Part shown: in pieces, positions 1 through 9,512 of the stretch
How the letters are laid out: each line of letters starts with the position of its first letter
Numbering within the stretch: position 1 is the stretch's first letter
The notes under the pieces: generated by a model
Database searches by the model: none
What the model saw: the letters and a program-made list of their open reading frames with translations, nothing else
Told to the model about the DNA's origin: nothing
Made by a program: the position numbers and the translations under genes
NCBI GenBank assembly: GCA_002633005.1
Contig: NMRA01000088.1
Location: 934,864-981,232, forward strand
Length of the DNA: 46,369 nt
DNA from: Phoronis australis
Lineage: Eukaryota > Phoronida > Phoronidae
Direction: 5' to 3'

Positions 1-1381
1 CTTACAAACAGCATGTTGAGACACTTTGAATGCGTTTAAAGTACTTCGACAACAACGAGAAAAGAAAATTCTTCAGTTTACCCAATTATAATCATTAATT
101 GCTCTTAACAGCCATTACTATCACCTCGAAATCAATTTGGCAAAAATTTCATTACCTCGACTGACAATCACGAGACAACAGCTTGTACGAAGCAATCACA
201 AAATGACAACAAATTCTATAGGCAAATAGGACTGACGACATCCAAATAGGCAATTTCCAATCGGCATTAAACGAGTATGGTGCATGATGGCATTTCAATA
301 ATTATGCGAATCTCTGCAAACTACGACGCAATCCCTGGGGACTGAGTACATTATAAGAAGTAGCGTGAGCAATGAGATAAAAGTATGCCAAAGTACTGGC
401 ATGAATTATACATGAAGAAGCAACCAAAGTTAGTGGTTGCTCTCTAACTCTATCTCTCTCTGTCTCTAATTAAATTGAGCAGATGGACTAAGAAAATCTC
501 TACTGTCGTAATCAAATTCACCCAGACTAAGCCATGATAAAGCAACAGACCAATTCCTCTGCGGGACATGGCAAAACGAATGCTAGACATCGGTGCCACC
601 TGGAGACAAAAACTAGGAACTGATCTGCCACCAGCATACTAGCTTGCCAACTGTTGGCGTATACTGTAAATCTAACCAAACCATATGGCCCGCCCGATTG
701 CCAACATCAATTTTGTACATAATATGTTCATTGAATCTGAAATTCCGAGCACGGATTTAAGTAAATAGGGCATAACAGTGAAAATTTTTCAAGAAGCAAG
801 ACAACGTGGAATGTTCCATGCTGACCAATCCAGTTGCACGCGAAATAACTACACAAGTTCGACGAACTTTGCGACCCAACGCAGACAAGCGAACACAGGA
901 TGTTTGCGGGTGAGGCGAAGCTGAGCGTGGTCGGCTGAACATTGAACACAGTGCACACCGCAAAAACGAACACTCGCCACGCTACAGATACTACAAAACA
1001 ATCATCATTCTGGTTAAAATTGCTAGTGACAACAAATTCGAGTTTATGAGTAGAACCAGGATACGACGGCAGAAAATTGCTGGAATGGTGTTTGGTACCA
1101 ATGACATGGCAAAAGCGGTGCTCTCAAAATTGATTTTCGAGTTTCTAAATCGAAATGCTCACATGGACGAACATAATAACATATAATTACAAACAGAACA
1201 TACTTTGATATAATACTTGCTAACTAGTAGGACAACCAAGCTTCTCATATGACCATCAGGCATAAACCATAATCAGCTACTTTGACACTGCTTTTCATAC
1301 ACAAAAGTTACCAAACGATCAAAGATCCAATCAACAACTGCCCAGCTGTCTCAAATCTACAGGGAAATTCCATACTGACTT
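1..1381. other. Non-coding stretch, probably intron of the MPDZ/PATJ-like gene
   Basis: No open frame here resembles a known protein. The next expected exons of the multi-PDZ gene (linker and PDZ4) should lie at or beyond this end, but I could not recognise a GLGF-type PDZ loop on the minus strand. Base composition is AT-rich and contains a short CT-rich microsatellite near 430-470. I treat it as intron by position only. Confidence 0.5.
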
Positions 1382-2916
1382 AATCAAATGTTCAAGACCC
1401 AATATCTTGCAGCCAACAAAAGGAACCAAAATTCACCAGTAGTTTCTCACTTGGTAATCACATGGGAGCAAGTAGCCTCAAGGAAGCTGGTCACATTGGG
1501 TCCAGACACTAGTGACCTCTAGAGGATGAAAAGGTAATTTCATTTGTTTAAAATGTCTCATATCTAATCACATACACTGCAAAAAGGGCTTTTTACAAAA
1601 CTGTATTCTCCTATAAGCCCTGCTGTGATGAAGTACCTCTTCATACAGCCAGGTGGCAACAGGAGTCACTGGCTCCATGTGATCAGCTATCCTTGCTTCC
1701 TATGAGTCTCTCATTAAAGGGAAACTTTAAAAAAATACTGTACCGTGATCTTATTTTACACATAATGAATCAATCTAAATCTACACATAATAACACTTTG
1801 AATCTAACCACAACAAAATCAGCAACATATGACAAAACCAATGCCGTCCCCCGTGGCAGCGACGAGCCATGAACATCGAGAAATCAAAATCTCAAAAGAC
1901 GTCACGAAATCCCGCGAGCAAAAGGCGAGCACTGCGTGAGTACGCCAACCCAGCAAAACGGAGGCTACTGAATACTAAATTATGGGACTGAATTCATAAA
2001 TTATGGGATAAAATTCGTTGTTTCTGTACCATGCGCAGAAACTTTTCACATGTAAGCTAATATACAAGGTCTACAGAATGCAGCTATGGTCATGGCAATT
2101 GGCCAGAGCGTTTAGGTCAATACAGCACATCAATTTACGTCACCAGGCCCTGCCAAAGCCTGCCAACTCCATTTCTGATCAGAAACTAGGGGGCAGCATT
2201 GGTTCCGTTATAGCAACTACAAAGAGAGCACCGCTTGAACAAACAAAATTTAGCTAAGCAAGGACAGTCTCCAGCACAATCCACTTGCCTGTTGCATGCA
2301 GAAAAACGGTGAGGAAAAAACAAACATTAGTGGGAGGTCGACGCCGTGAGGCCGACAGCGGGGGTGGGGTGGCAAGCAAACAGACGAGCACGGCACAAGA
2401 AGCGGGGGTGGGGGTGACAACATGGAACCTTCCACAGTTACTTAAATTTCGCGTCACTTTAAAAATTCACAATATTAAGATAATCTTTGCCATATTTTGT
2501 AATGATTGGGACCTGGTGAAAAATATGGTCTTTTTACGACAACACAGAATCAAAAGAGAAAAAGTTACCATTAACAAAACAAGAAATCCAAGGCATTCAT
2601 TTTTTACCTTTGGTTAGATTTTGATAAGGACAGTCTTGTACATTTACACTCAAAAACTTTGATGCTTAAATCCCCGTACATCCAAGAAACTTTCTGCAAA
2701 TACTTGAACCAGTGGTTTTGTTTTTCAGTATCACGAGAATGACAAGAATTTGAAAGCTGTTCGCCATTTCTGGCTTTGCAGACCGTCTACACACACAAGA
2801 TGAGATTAGGGCTCTGTTTCCTCAAGATTGTAGGTGGCTTGCATAGAGAATTGATGGGTGTGGATACGGTCTACCACTATATGTCAGTTGCAACTTTTTA
2901 ATTCTGATAAAAAAAC
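1382..2916 (+). repeat. Tandem 1.5-kb direct repeat, copy A
   Basis: This segment is repeated almost in full at 2918-4455, with an offset of 1536 bp at the left end rising to 1539 bp further in through small indels. The left ~860 bp differ from copy B by many scattered substitutions. From about position 2243 to the end I see no differences (about 674 bp). It contains parallel 110-codon and 67-codon frames that are identical in the two copies. They have no recognisable homology, so I do not call them genes. It lies downstream of the last PDZ-gene exon found, probably within an intron. Confidence 0.9.
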
Positions 2917-2917
2917 N
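2917..2917. other. Ambiguous base N at the repeat junction
   Basis: The only non-ACGT base in the window sits exactly between the two copies of the 1.5-kb repeat. It may be an ambiguity code or a one-base placeholder for a contig join. Confidence 0.95.
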
Positions 2918-4455
2918 AATCAAATGTTCAAGTCCTGATATCTTGCGGCCAACAAAAGGAACCAAAATTCACCAGTAGTTTCTCACTTGATAATCACATG
3001 GAAGCAAGTAGCCTCACGGAGGCTGGTCACACTGGGACCAGACACTAGTGACCTCTAGAGGATGAAAAGGTAATTTCATTCGTTTAAAATGTCTCATATC
3101 TAATCACATACACTGCAAAAAGGGCTTTTAACAAAGTTGTATTCTCCTATGAGCCCTGCTGTGATGAAGTACCTCTTCATACCGCCAGGTGGCAACAGAA
3201 GTCACTGGCTCCATGTGATCAGCAATCCCTGCTTCCTAAGAGTCTCTCATTAAAGGGAAACTTTAAAAAAAATACTGTACCGTGACTTAATTTTACACAT
3301 TATGAATCAATCTAAATCTACACATAATTACACTTTGAATCTAACCACAACAAAATCAGCAACATATGACAAAACCAATGCCGTCCCCTGTGGCAGCGAC
3401 GAGCCATGAACATCGTGAGATCAAAATCTCAAAAGACGTCACGAAATCCCGCGAGCAAAAGGCGAGCACTGCGTGAGTACGCCAACCCAGCAAAACGGAG
3501 GCCACTGAATACTAATACTTATGGGACTGAATTCATAAATTATGGGATAAAATTCGCTGTTTCTGTGCCATGTGCAGAAACTTTTCACATGTAAGCTAAT
3601 ATACAAGGTCTACAGAATGCAGCTATGGTCATGGCAATTGGCCAGAGCGTTTAGGACAATACAGCACATCAATTTACGTCACCAGGCCCTGCCAAAGCCT
3701 GCCAACTCCATTTCTGATCAGGAACTAGGGGGCAGCATTGGTTCCGTTATAGCAACTACAAAGAGAGCACCGCTTGAACAAATAAAATTTAGCTAAGCAA
3801 GGACAGTCTCCAGCACAATCCACTTGCCTGTTGCATGCAGAAAAACGGTGAGGAAAAAACAAACATTAGTGGGAGGTCGACGCCGTGAGGCCGACAGCGG
3901 GGGTGGGGTGGCAAGCAAACAGACGAGCACGGCACAAGAAGCGGGGGTGGGGGTGACAACATGGAACCTTCCACAGTTACTTAAATTTCGCGTCACTTTA
4001 AAAATTCACAATATTAAGATAATCTTTGCCATATTTTGTAATGATTGGGACCTGGTGAAAAATATGGTCTTTTTACGACAACACAGAATCAAAAGAGAAA
4101 AAGTTACCATTAACAAAACAAGAAATCCAAGGCATTCATTTTTTACCTTTGGTTAGATTTTGATAAGGACAGTCTTGTACATTTACACTCAAAAACTTTG
4201 ATGCTTAAATCCCCGTACATCCAAGAAACTTTCTGCAAATACTTGAACCAGTGGTTTTGTTTTTCAGTATCACGAGAATGACAAGAATTTGAAAGCTGTT
4301 CGCCATTTCTGGCTTTGCAGACCGTCTACACACACAAGATGAGATTAGGGCTCTGTTTCCTCAAGATTGTAGGTGGCTTGCATAGAGAATTGATGGGTGT
4401 GGATACGGTCTACCACTATATGTCAGTTGCAACTTTTTAATTCTGATAAAAAAAC
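2918..4455 (+). repeat. Tandem 1.5-kb direct repeat, copy B
   Basis: This is the second copy of 1382-2916. The left part is diverged, with substitutions and indels (for example an extra A in the A-run near 3270 and a 2-bp difference near 3515). The right ~674 bp appear identical. Both copies end with the same T-rich then A-rich junction. Uneven divergence along the unit fits either recent gene conversion or an assembly join of two allelic contigs whose overlap was not collapsed. Confidence 0.9.
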
Positions 4456-4567
4456 ACATCATCACGTCTGCAGTAACGCGGCCGCAGCCATCTGATCTAT
4501 GTTAAATACACAACCATGGAGAGCAGCCCACTGGGTCTGCTGACGTGGCAAAGCGTTTTCACTGGAT

Positions 4568-4668
4568 ATAGTCACTTACACAAGGCCTGCATTTTGAGAA
4601 CCAGTTTGATGCTTGCTATTAAGTGGAGAAAACTGGTTCTCAAAATGCGGACCCAAGTAAGTGACTAT
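4568..4668 (+). mobile_element. Hairpin MITE, family M1, copy 1
   Basis: The two halves form an imperfect inverted repeat. The left arm begins ATAGTCACTTAC and contains GCATTTTGAGAACCAGTTT. The right arm carries the complements of both blocks and ends GTGACTAT, with a ~20-bp loop containing CTATTAAGTGGAGAAA. The same arrangement, inverted, is found at 8660-8765, including the loop block. A short non-coding palindrome present in two copies fits a miniature inverted-repeat transposable element. It lies about 50 bp beyond the donor site of the 4719-4874 exon, so it is intronic. No clear target-site duplication was identified. Confidence 0.75.
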
Positions 4669-4718
4669 GACTGCATTTTCATTGGTACAAACAAAACAAG
4701 AGTGAACCCCATACGTAC

Positions 4719-4874
4719 TGTAATCCTCCTCCTTTTGGTACATATGGATGTCGTTGGCGTTGGCATGGCGACTGATGGCATTATACACCTGAGTTTGGAA
4801 GGCCTCGTTGGTTGGTTCCTCTGTGGGGCTGGGCTCTTCCTCTGGGGAGCCAGGCGCGGGCTGGGCGGACTGAG
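4719..4874 (-). CDS. MPDZ/PATJ-like multi-PDZ protein, exon: Pro/Glu-rich linker after PDZ3
   Basis: This is an internal exon of the multi-PDZ scaffold gene. The acceptor is TCTTCAG just above 4874. The first two bases complete the Ala codon split by the previous exon (6166-6301), and 51 further codons follow. The chosen donor is GTACGT at 4718; a second possible donor (GTATGG) lies 4 bp further on. The peptide starts QSAQPAPGSPEEEPSPTEEP and continues into a more ordinary segment rich in N, H and Y. It contains no PDZ fold and corresponds to the long variable linker between PDZ3 and PDZ4 in vertebrate MPDZ. It is low-complexity, acidic and probably disordered. The reading frame is certain from phase continuity; the 3' boundary is less so. 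Confidence 0.8.
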
Positions 4875-6165
4875 CTGAAGAGACGAAACAAAGTATTACC
4901 GAATACGGGTGCACAGGCAATATGGGTTGACCATGACTTATCATATCAGATTTCTATACAAACCCGTATCCACCATTTACATGAATTCATATGAAAGGAA
5001 TATCACATATATGGATGATATTAACTGTCAATATAACTTTTTTTCATGCAAGGTTTACATGGACTTTACCACTGAGCAATGATAAATGATCAAAAGAGGT
5101 TTCCACCAATGCTGATCTGAGTTATACCAGTCTGATGATAATTTATCATCAGTCCAACTTCAATTCATATCAACCGAACTGGGAGTGTAGAGAACAATAC
5201 CGCTACAATTTGACATGCTAGATCTCCATAAAAAATACTTTCAACCACTCATTTGTGAGACAATATCAGTTCTTGGCAATAGCGTATGCAAACACAAATG
5301 AAATCGCTAAAAGTTCCGATGCTTTTCACAATTCCGCGGACAATTTCGCGGTTTCTTCACCATATTTCATACAACATCTTACCAACCTTACCCAACTCAT
5401 TTCCCACTAAACCTCTCGACAAAAAAAAATCAACACCAGGATTCCCAATTGCTCAGAAGTAAAGACAAAAAGCTACAAATGGGTGTAATTGATTAGAATA
5501 CGTCTTGGCAATGGACGCAACATGCATATGGAAAAATCAATGCGTGATGTCCTCAGAGTATAACATGCAGAGTTGTAAATAGATAACATTTCACCATGGC
5601 AACCGACGATTACATCACAACAATAAAGTGTTTCCGTTTTCAACCTAAATCGCTGCCTCAACCAAGGACGCCCTGCTTAATGTACACTCGGTCAAGTCCA
5701 CAAGCCAGCTGGTCGATCTCAATTCATGCCATCTCAGGGGAGTTGACTTAAACCGATGCAATCATAAAGTGGCACGACCAAACTGATAACATTTTATCAA
5801 TACGCCAATTGCCCAATGTGTTTTTATGAGAGATCACCAGCTAACCACACAGACAATTTAATCCCTCAACTGAGCTATCAAGATCACTAACGGAACATAA
5901 AACTGGACTTTACAGACATATCTCGCCCACCCGATCTGATGGTGTACAGATCTGCCACAGACTAGAAAAATCACGCGCGTAAGTCATGAGTCGAATATAA
6001 GGCCTTGGGCTTAGATTCTAATATAACGACGTAGTCGAATTTAAGCTCCTGGGCTTAAATGCAAGATTTACGGCAATTCGTCCATTCAAGTGTGATGAAA
6101 TTTTCCGAGTTCAATCGGCAGCCTCGATGGCTCATGCCGGCAACCAGGCTACCCTCGCCTCATAC
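4875..6165 (-). other. Intron of the MPDZ/PATJ-like gene
   Basis: This stretch lies between two in-phase exons, with a donor GTATGAG at the 6165 side and an acceptor at the 4875 side. It holds a near-perfect 19-21-bp palindrome around 5132-5152 and a short 44-bp tandem duplication starting at 5989. No coding segment was recognised. Confidence 0.75.
5989..6062 (+). repeat. Short tandem duplication, ~44-bp period
   Basis: AGTCGAAT followed by a TAAG..GGGCTTA block occurs at 5989 and again at 6033, with a few substitutions between copies. It is intronic and has no evident function. Confidence 0.5.
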
Positions 6166-6301
6166 CTGCATAGTTCTGCAGCTGCTCATACTTGGGTCCA
6201 TGCATGTAGCGCGCTAGCTGTAAACGAACAATCTGACCTGTCTGTCTGAGAACGTCCACCGCTTGGTGGTTGGTAAAGCCTTGCAGAGATTGGCCGTCCA
6301 C
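6166..6301 (-). CDS. MPDZ/PATJ-like multi-PDZ protein, exon: C-terminal part of PDZ3 plus linker
   Basis: The acceptor CTGCCACCAG precedes GTGGAC at 6301, and the donor GTATGAG follows 6166. It has 45 codons plus one base (phase 0 in, phase 1 out). The peptide begins VDGQSLQGFTNHQAVDVLRQ and continues TGQIVRLQLARY. This is the last beta strand, second helix and final strand of a PDZ domain. His in FTNHQAV is at the first position of helix alpha-B, the position that gives class I PDZ domains their Ser/Thr-x-hydrophobic ligand preference. From known MPDZ sequences this segment corresponds to PDZ3. Only about 276 bp of intron separate it from the preceding exon. Identification as PDZ3 is inferred from domain order and similarity. 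Confidence 0.93.
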
Positions 6302-6577
6302 CTGGTGGCAGAGAGACAAACTTGTCATGAGCAGGAGATGTAAACAGGTGATAACCCGAGGTGACAAGTTATGCGGGGATGGGGGTAACGCAATGTGAAG
6401 AAAAGATCATAAGAACTGATAGGCTTGCGAAAGCATGATTTGACCAGTGCTTCAACGAGGTTAAAAGACATTCATGTTTAAACGGTTCCACATAACTTGA
6501 ACTTATTTCGTTAAAGTGAAATTGTTGTCAGACGAGGGGATTCACATCTACTGCCATCTCTCACCATCGCTACTTAC

Positions 6578-6669
6578 CTCCACTATCTGGTCGTGTACGT
6601 TGATCCTGCCATCATGAGCTGCAGCGCTACCTTCAGTCACACTCTTCACGAAGATGCCCGATGGCTCGT
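6578..6669 (-). CDS. MPDZ/PATJ-like multi-PDZ protein, exon: middle of PDZ3
   Basis: This is a small 92-bp exon bounded by acceptor TTGTTCAG and donor GTAAGT. Its first two bases complete the Asp codon begun in exon 8292-8442, and 30 codons follow: EPSGIFVKSV, then TEGSAAAHDG, then RINVHDQIVE. It supplies the beta-C strand, the A/D-rich turn and the GD-type turn of PDZ3. The normal RxxxGDxIL motif reads RINVHDQIV here, so the usual Gly before Asp is His, as in some family members that carry other residues there. Phase is 2-base entry and clean exit into the VDGQ exon. Confidence 0.93.
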
Positions 6670-8291
6670 CTGAACAAAGAAACAAAACAGTTGCATTGAC
6701 AGTAAGAAGATGAAACCACCATTACATTTGGTCTTCAAAATGAACAGAATAGAATTTTGAATTGGTTCCTTTTACAAACTAAAATTTTCATTTTTAAAAC
6801 GAAATTTGCCAACGTCAAACCTAACTTAAGATGTCCTAAAAAAAAAATTTAAGGGTGAGTTTCAATGCAGAAGTTATGGCTTCGTTAAACACACAGATAT
6901 TTAATGACACAAACAAATGGAAAGATTGGAAATGTGTTTTTGAAACATGAAAGAAGCCAGAGAGTTGAAATTTAAGTAGTACTTTTTAACTTGGAAGTAA
7001 CAATGGAATGCTTTCTCGCTTTTTTGCACACTTCTGTACGTTGTTGTGTTGTGTTGTGTATATTTGTTATATGTACTGTCTTTTGTAATAAATATGTAAA
7101 AACATGTTTAACAGCGGCACACAGCAACTTGCCTGCTAAAAAAATTCATCTCTCCAGAACACACATGAGCAAATTTCAACAATTATTAATCATGCCTTAC
7201 AAAACAATCATCTTATTGATTGGGAGAATGTTTTTATCATACACAATGCCTACAACAGGTTCACTAGGTGGATAAGAGAATCCATTTACATCAACAAAAT
7301 GGGTAGTGTGAGTATGAGCAGAGATCTGAGACAATTTCAGCTGGACACAGCATATAAACCCAATCTTCGGCGGAACGAAATTTCTAGTTCTGCCAACTCC
7401 GATTGTGATGTCACACATCAGGGTACTTGACGGCCGCACCATGGTGGGCGAAAAACATTAACAGAATTACGACTTTATCGTCTATGTTGAAAGAACTTTG
7501 CTCATCATAATTTGCCTGCAGTCCTGAAATGTGATCACAGTTGTCTAGACTGCCACTTGATTTAATAATTTTCGCTTCACGCATGTCTGCATATTTGTCT
7601 AAATTATCAGGGTGTTCTGAATGTTTTTTGTCCGTCTTCGCGTCATTTTGTTCTGTATTTTAATTAAAAAGGACTACCACGGAAATAAGCGTCTCACTTT
7701 CTAGTGCTATTTTGGATGTGCACATTTTATTTTTCTTAACAATTACCACTTTGTTTATCTTATTCGTTGTTTTCCTTTTTCATAGTCCGCGGTTATTCCT
7801 CACTAATTTAGCACACAATATGGCCGACAACGTTTGAAACTATGTCGAATTCCTTTGCAAAACAAGGATTTTTAGCACATAATAGGGCCGATAACGTGCG
7901 AAATTGTGTCGAATTCCTTTGCAAAACAAGGATTTTAGTCTATGACTAGCATTTTTTGCACTGCGTAGACAACTTTTTTGGTAAATTTTACATTACATTT
8001 GCAGTAAAGTAATCAGCTATAGAAAAACAAAAAAATGACAATTTTGGCAATTATTTTTTGTGCGAAATAAGTGAAGCATTACCACGCTGTCATCATTCAG
8101 ACGATTTTTGCCTACAGTCAAAGTTCCCAAATCTATCAACCAATCACCACCAGAAATTTACCAAATGAAGCCCGTTCACCAAAGAACACTCAAGACAAAC
8201 AGAATTACATTGTAACAAAAGACACGTGACACAGCCAGAGTATTAACGGTGTGCAGCCACTGAACTCTTTCAATCCCCCACTGAGTCCTAC
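6670..8291 (-). other. Intron of the MPDZ/PATJ-like gene
   Basis: This intron splits PDZ3 between the Ser and Asp codons of its beta-B/beta-C loop. The donor is GTAGGACTC below 8292. It includes a dispersed-repeat copy at 7807-8095. A minus-strand open frame of 81 codons at 7197-7442 is present but has no recognised domain. Confidence 0.75.
7807..8095 (-). repeat. Dispersed repeat family R2, copy with duplicated 64-bp end module
   Basis: Reading the complement of 37283-37512 gives extended matches, in order, to this segment: CACAATATGGCCGACAA, ATTTTAGTCTAT, CATTTTTT, TTTGGTAAATTTT, TTTGCAGTAAAGTAATC, TTTGGCAATTATTTTTTGTG. Here the terminal module is present twice in tandem (7807-7870 and 7871-7934), with about 10 differences between units. 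Non-coding and intronic; probably a decayed non-autonomous transposable element. Confidence 0.7.
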
Positions 8292-8442
8292 CTGACGACT
8301 GGTCTCCTACATAGCCGGCAATGGTGATGCCGAGGCCACCAGAGTCTTTCACTAGTTCCACCTGGAAGTATTCCACCTCAGGGGGACCTTCGTCGACAAC
8401 CTGAGGCAGTTTCTCGTCTACAGGACTGGTCTGTTCATCAGC
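8292..8442 (-). CDS. MPDZ/PATJ-like multi-PDZ protein, exon: linker and N-terminal part of PDZ3
   Basis: The acceptor GGCTGCAG precedes GCTGAT at 8442, and the donor GTAGGA follows 8292. It has 50 codons plus one base. The first ~24 residues are an acidic linker (ADEQTSPVDEKLPQVVDEGP). Then the first PDZ strand and carboxylate-binding loop follow: VEYFQVELVKDSGGLGITIAG. The loop reads GLGI instead of GLGF, which is common in this family's PDZ3. YVGDQSS then leads into the EPSGIFVK exon. In vertebrate MPDZ the matching segment has the same GLGITIAGY core and the same LEPSGIFVKS continuation, which is the strongest support for the PDZ3 assignment. Confidence 0.94.
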
Positions 8443-8659
8443 CTGCAGCCAGGAGTTCAGCAGATATTAACAATTTTGACTGCACAATGAACTGCATTCT
8501 TGTAGAACCTACAACTTAATATTCTTTGTATTAAGTGGATCTCAGTTGTTATGGTCTCATAACACAACTATGGGTGAACCGAACTACAGAAAATTTTACT
8601 CTCATTAGCTTGGTTTATACAGCACACATGCCATAAACATCATTTGAAAAAGTCTGCAT

Positions 8660-8765
8660 GGCAATAGCCACTTGCAGGATCCTATATTTTGAAAACAATG
8701 TTTCTCCACTATTTAACAAGTATCAAAATTGGTTCCCAAAATTCAGGCCCCCGGTGACTATTGCC
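8660..8765 (-). mobile_element. Hairpin MITE, family M1, copy 2
   Basis: It begins GGCAATAGCCACTTG and ends GGTGACTATTGCC, giving ~13-bp terminal inverted repeats with one mismatch plus a second inverted block (TATTTTGAAAAC / GGTTCCCAAAATT). The loop TTTCTCCACTATTTAACAAG matches the complement of the loop in the 4568-4668 copy, so the two elements are in opposite orientation. It lies in the intron between the 8931-9218 and 8292-8442 exons and abuts a partial R2 repeat. It has no coding capacity. Confidence 0.78.
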
Positions 8766-8771
8766 ATTTTC

Positions 8772-8860
8772 ATTACTTGCAGTAAGGTTTCTAGCCTTTG
8801 AAAATCAAAAATGGCAATTAATTATGTCCAAAAGAAGTGAGGAATTAGAAAATTAAAAAT
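8772..8860 (-). repeat. Partial, diverged copy of repeat family R2
   Basis: The order TTACTTGCAGTAAGG, a short A-rich stretch, ATGGCAATTAATTATGT and AAGTGAGGAA follows the R2 copy at 7990-8090. Similarity is modest and judged by eye. The M1 MITE directly beside it may have inserted at or near its edge. Confidence 0.4.
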
Positions 8861-8930
8861 GAAATTTTATAATACAATCACTATCAGGTCTCGCAAAAGC
8901 ATTTGATTGCACGTATCACACTATAACCAC

Positions 8931-9218
8931 CTGCTGAATGAGGGCTTCCTCTTCGATGTACACCTCTGGGTAGACCTCAGTGGGGTTAGCTGCCAGAACC
9001 GCGTAAAGCTGTTCAAGGTGTTCATCCAGTTGCACTGTGGGGATGACGGGTGCATGCAGCTGGTAGTTCGCTGCCGGATCAGTGATGCCGCGCGCCACCA
9101 CTAAGCGGACATGACTGCCCGACTGGCGTAGCACAGTGGCCACCTGCTCAGAGCCCATTCCACGCACATTGACTTCGCCAATGTGTAGGATGTGGTCCCC
9201 ACTACGGAGACGTCCATC
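8931..9218 (-). CDS. MPDZ/PATJ-like multi-PDZ protein, exon: C-terminal half of PDZ2 plus linker
   Basis: The acceptor AATTTTTCAG precedes GATGGA at 9218, and the donor GTGGTT follows 8931. It is exactly 96 codons, phase 0 at both ends. PDZ2 continues [20 protein letters not shown], then [12 protein letters not shown], then [12 protein letters not shown]. The helix position that contacts the ligand side chain is Ser/Glu here rather than His, so its ligand class probably differs from PDZ3. The remaining ~45 residues ([20 protein letters not shown], then an E/Y-rich stretch to ALIQQ) are linker. MPDZ and PATJ PDZ2 have the closely matching GDHIL and GMSSEQVAQVLR motifs. Joins seamlessly to exon 12855-12989 (GVADT|DGRL). 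Confidence 0.94.
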
Positions 9219-9433
9219 CTGAAAAATTGTGATCTATTACGGTATGCATTTTTTAATTTACATGCATCTTAATATGGGAGAATGTTATTAGCCGATTTTT
9301 CCCTCCGAGGCCAAATATTTACTTGGCACAACAACCTTGAAAAACAATATTAACCCATATAAAAACAGGTAATTTACCACATACTTCAGTTTTAATCCAC
9401 ATTTTTTCGACAACTCCCGTGCAATAACCATGT

Positions 9434-9512
9434 CACGTGACCTTACAATAATGTTCTAGGTTATTACAAAGGCACGTGACACGTTTATTACACAGGTGTA
9501 TGAAGACACGTG
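9434..9512. promoter_or_regulatory. Cluster of three CACGTG E-box hexamers
   Basis: CACGTG occurs at 9434-9439 (within the 10-bp palindrome GTCACGTGAC), at 9473-9478 and at 9507-9512. Such palindromic E-boxes bind bHLH-zip factors of the USF/MYC/TFE type. CACGTG is present elsewhere in the window at about the chance rate, so only the clustering is notable. A regulatory role is inference. Confidence 0.25.

Noticed and set aside
2285-4156. Identical 110-codon forward frames (2285-2617 and 3824-4156) and the overlapping 61/67-codon reverse frames as duplicated genes
   Set aside because: They are identical only because the surrounding 1.5-kb unit is duplicated. They overlap each other on both strands, have low-complexity G-rich content and match no family.
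4516-4878. 120-codon forward ORF
   Set aside because: It is antisense to the well-supported linker exon at 4719-4874 and runs through the MITE.
7197-7442. 81-codon minus-strand ORF with some protein-like composition
   Set aside because: No recognised domain, it lies wholly within the intron that splits PDZ3, and no splice sites are placed to include it in the PDZ gene.
8907-9104. 65-codon forward ORF
   Set aside because: It is antisense to the PDZ2 exon at 8931-9218.
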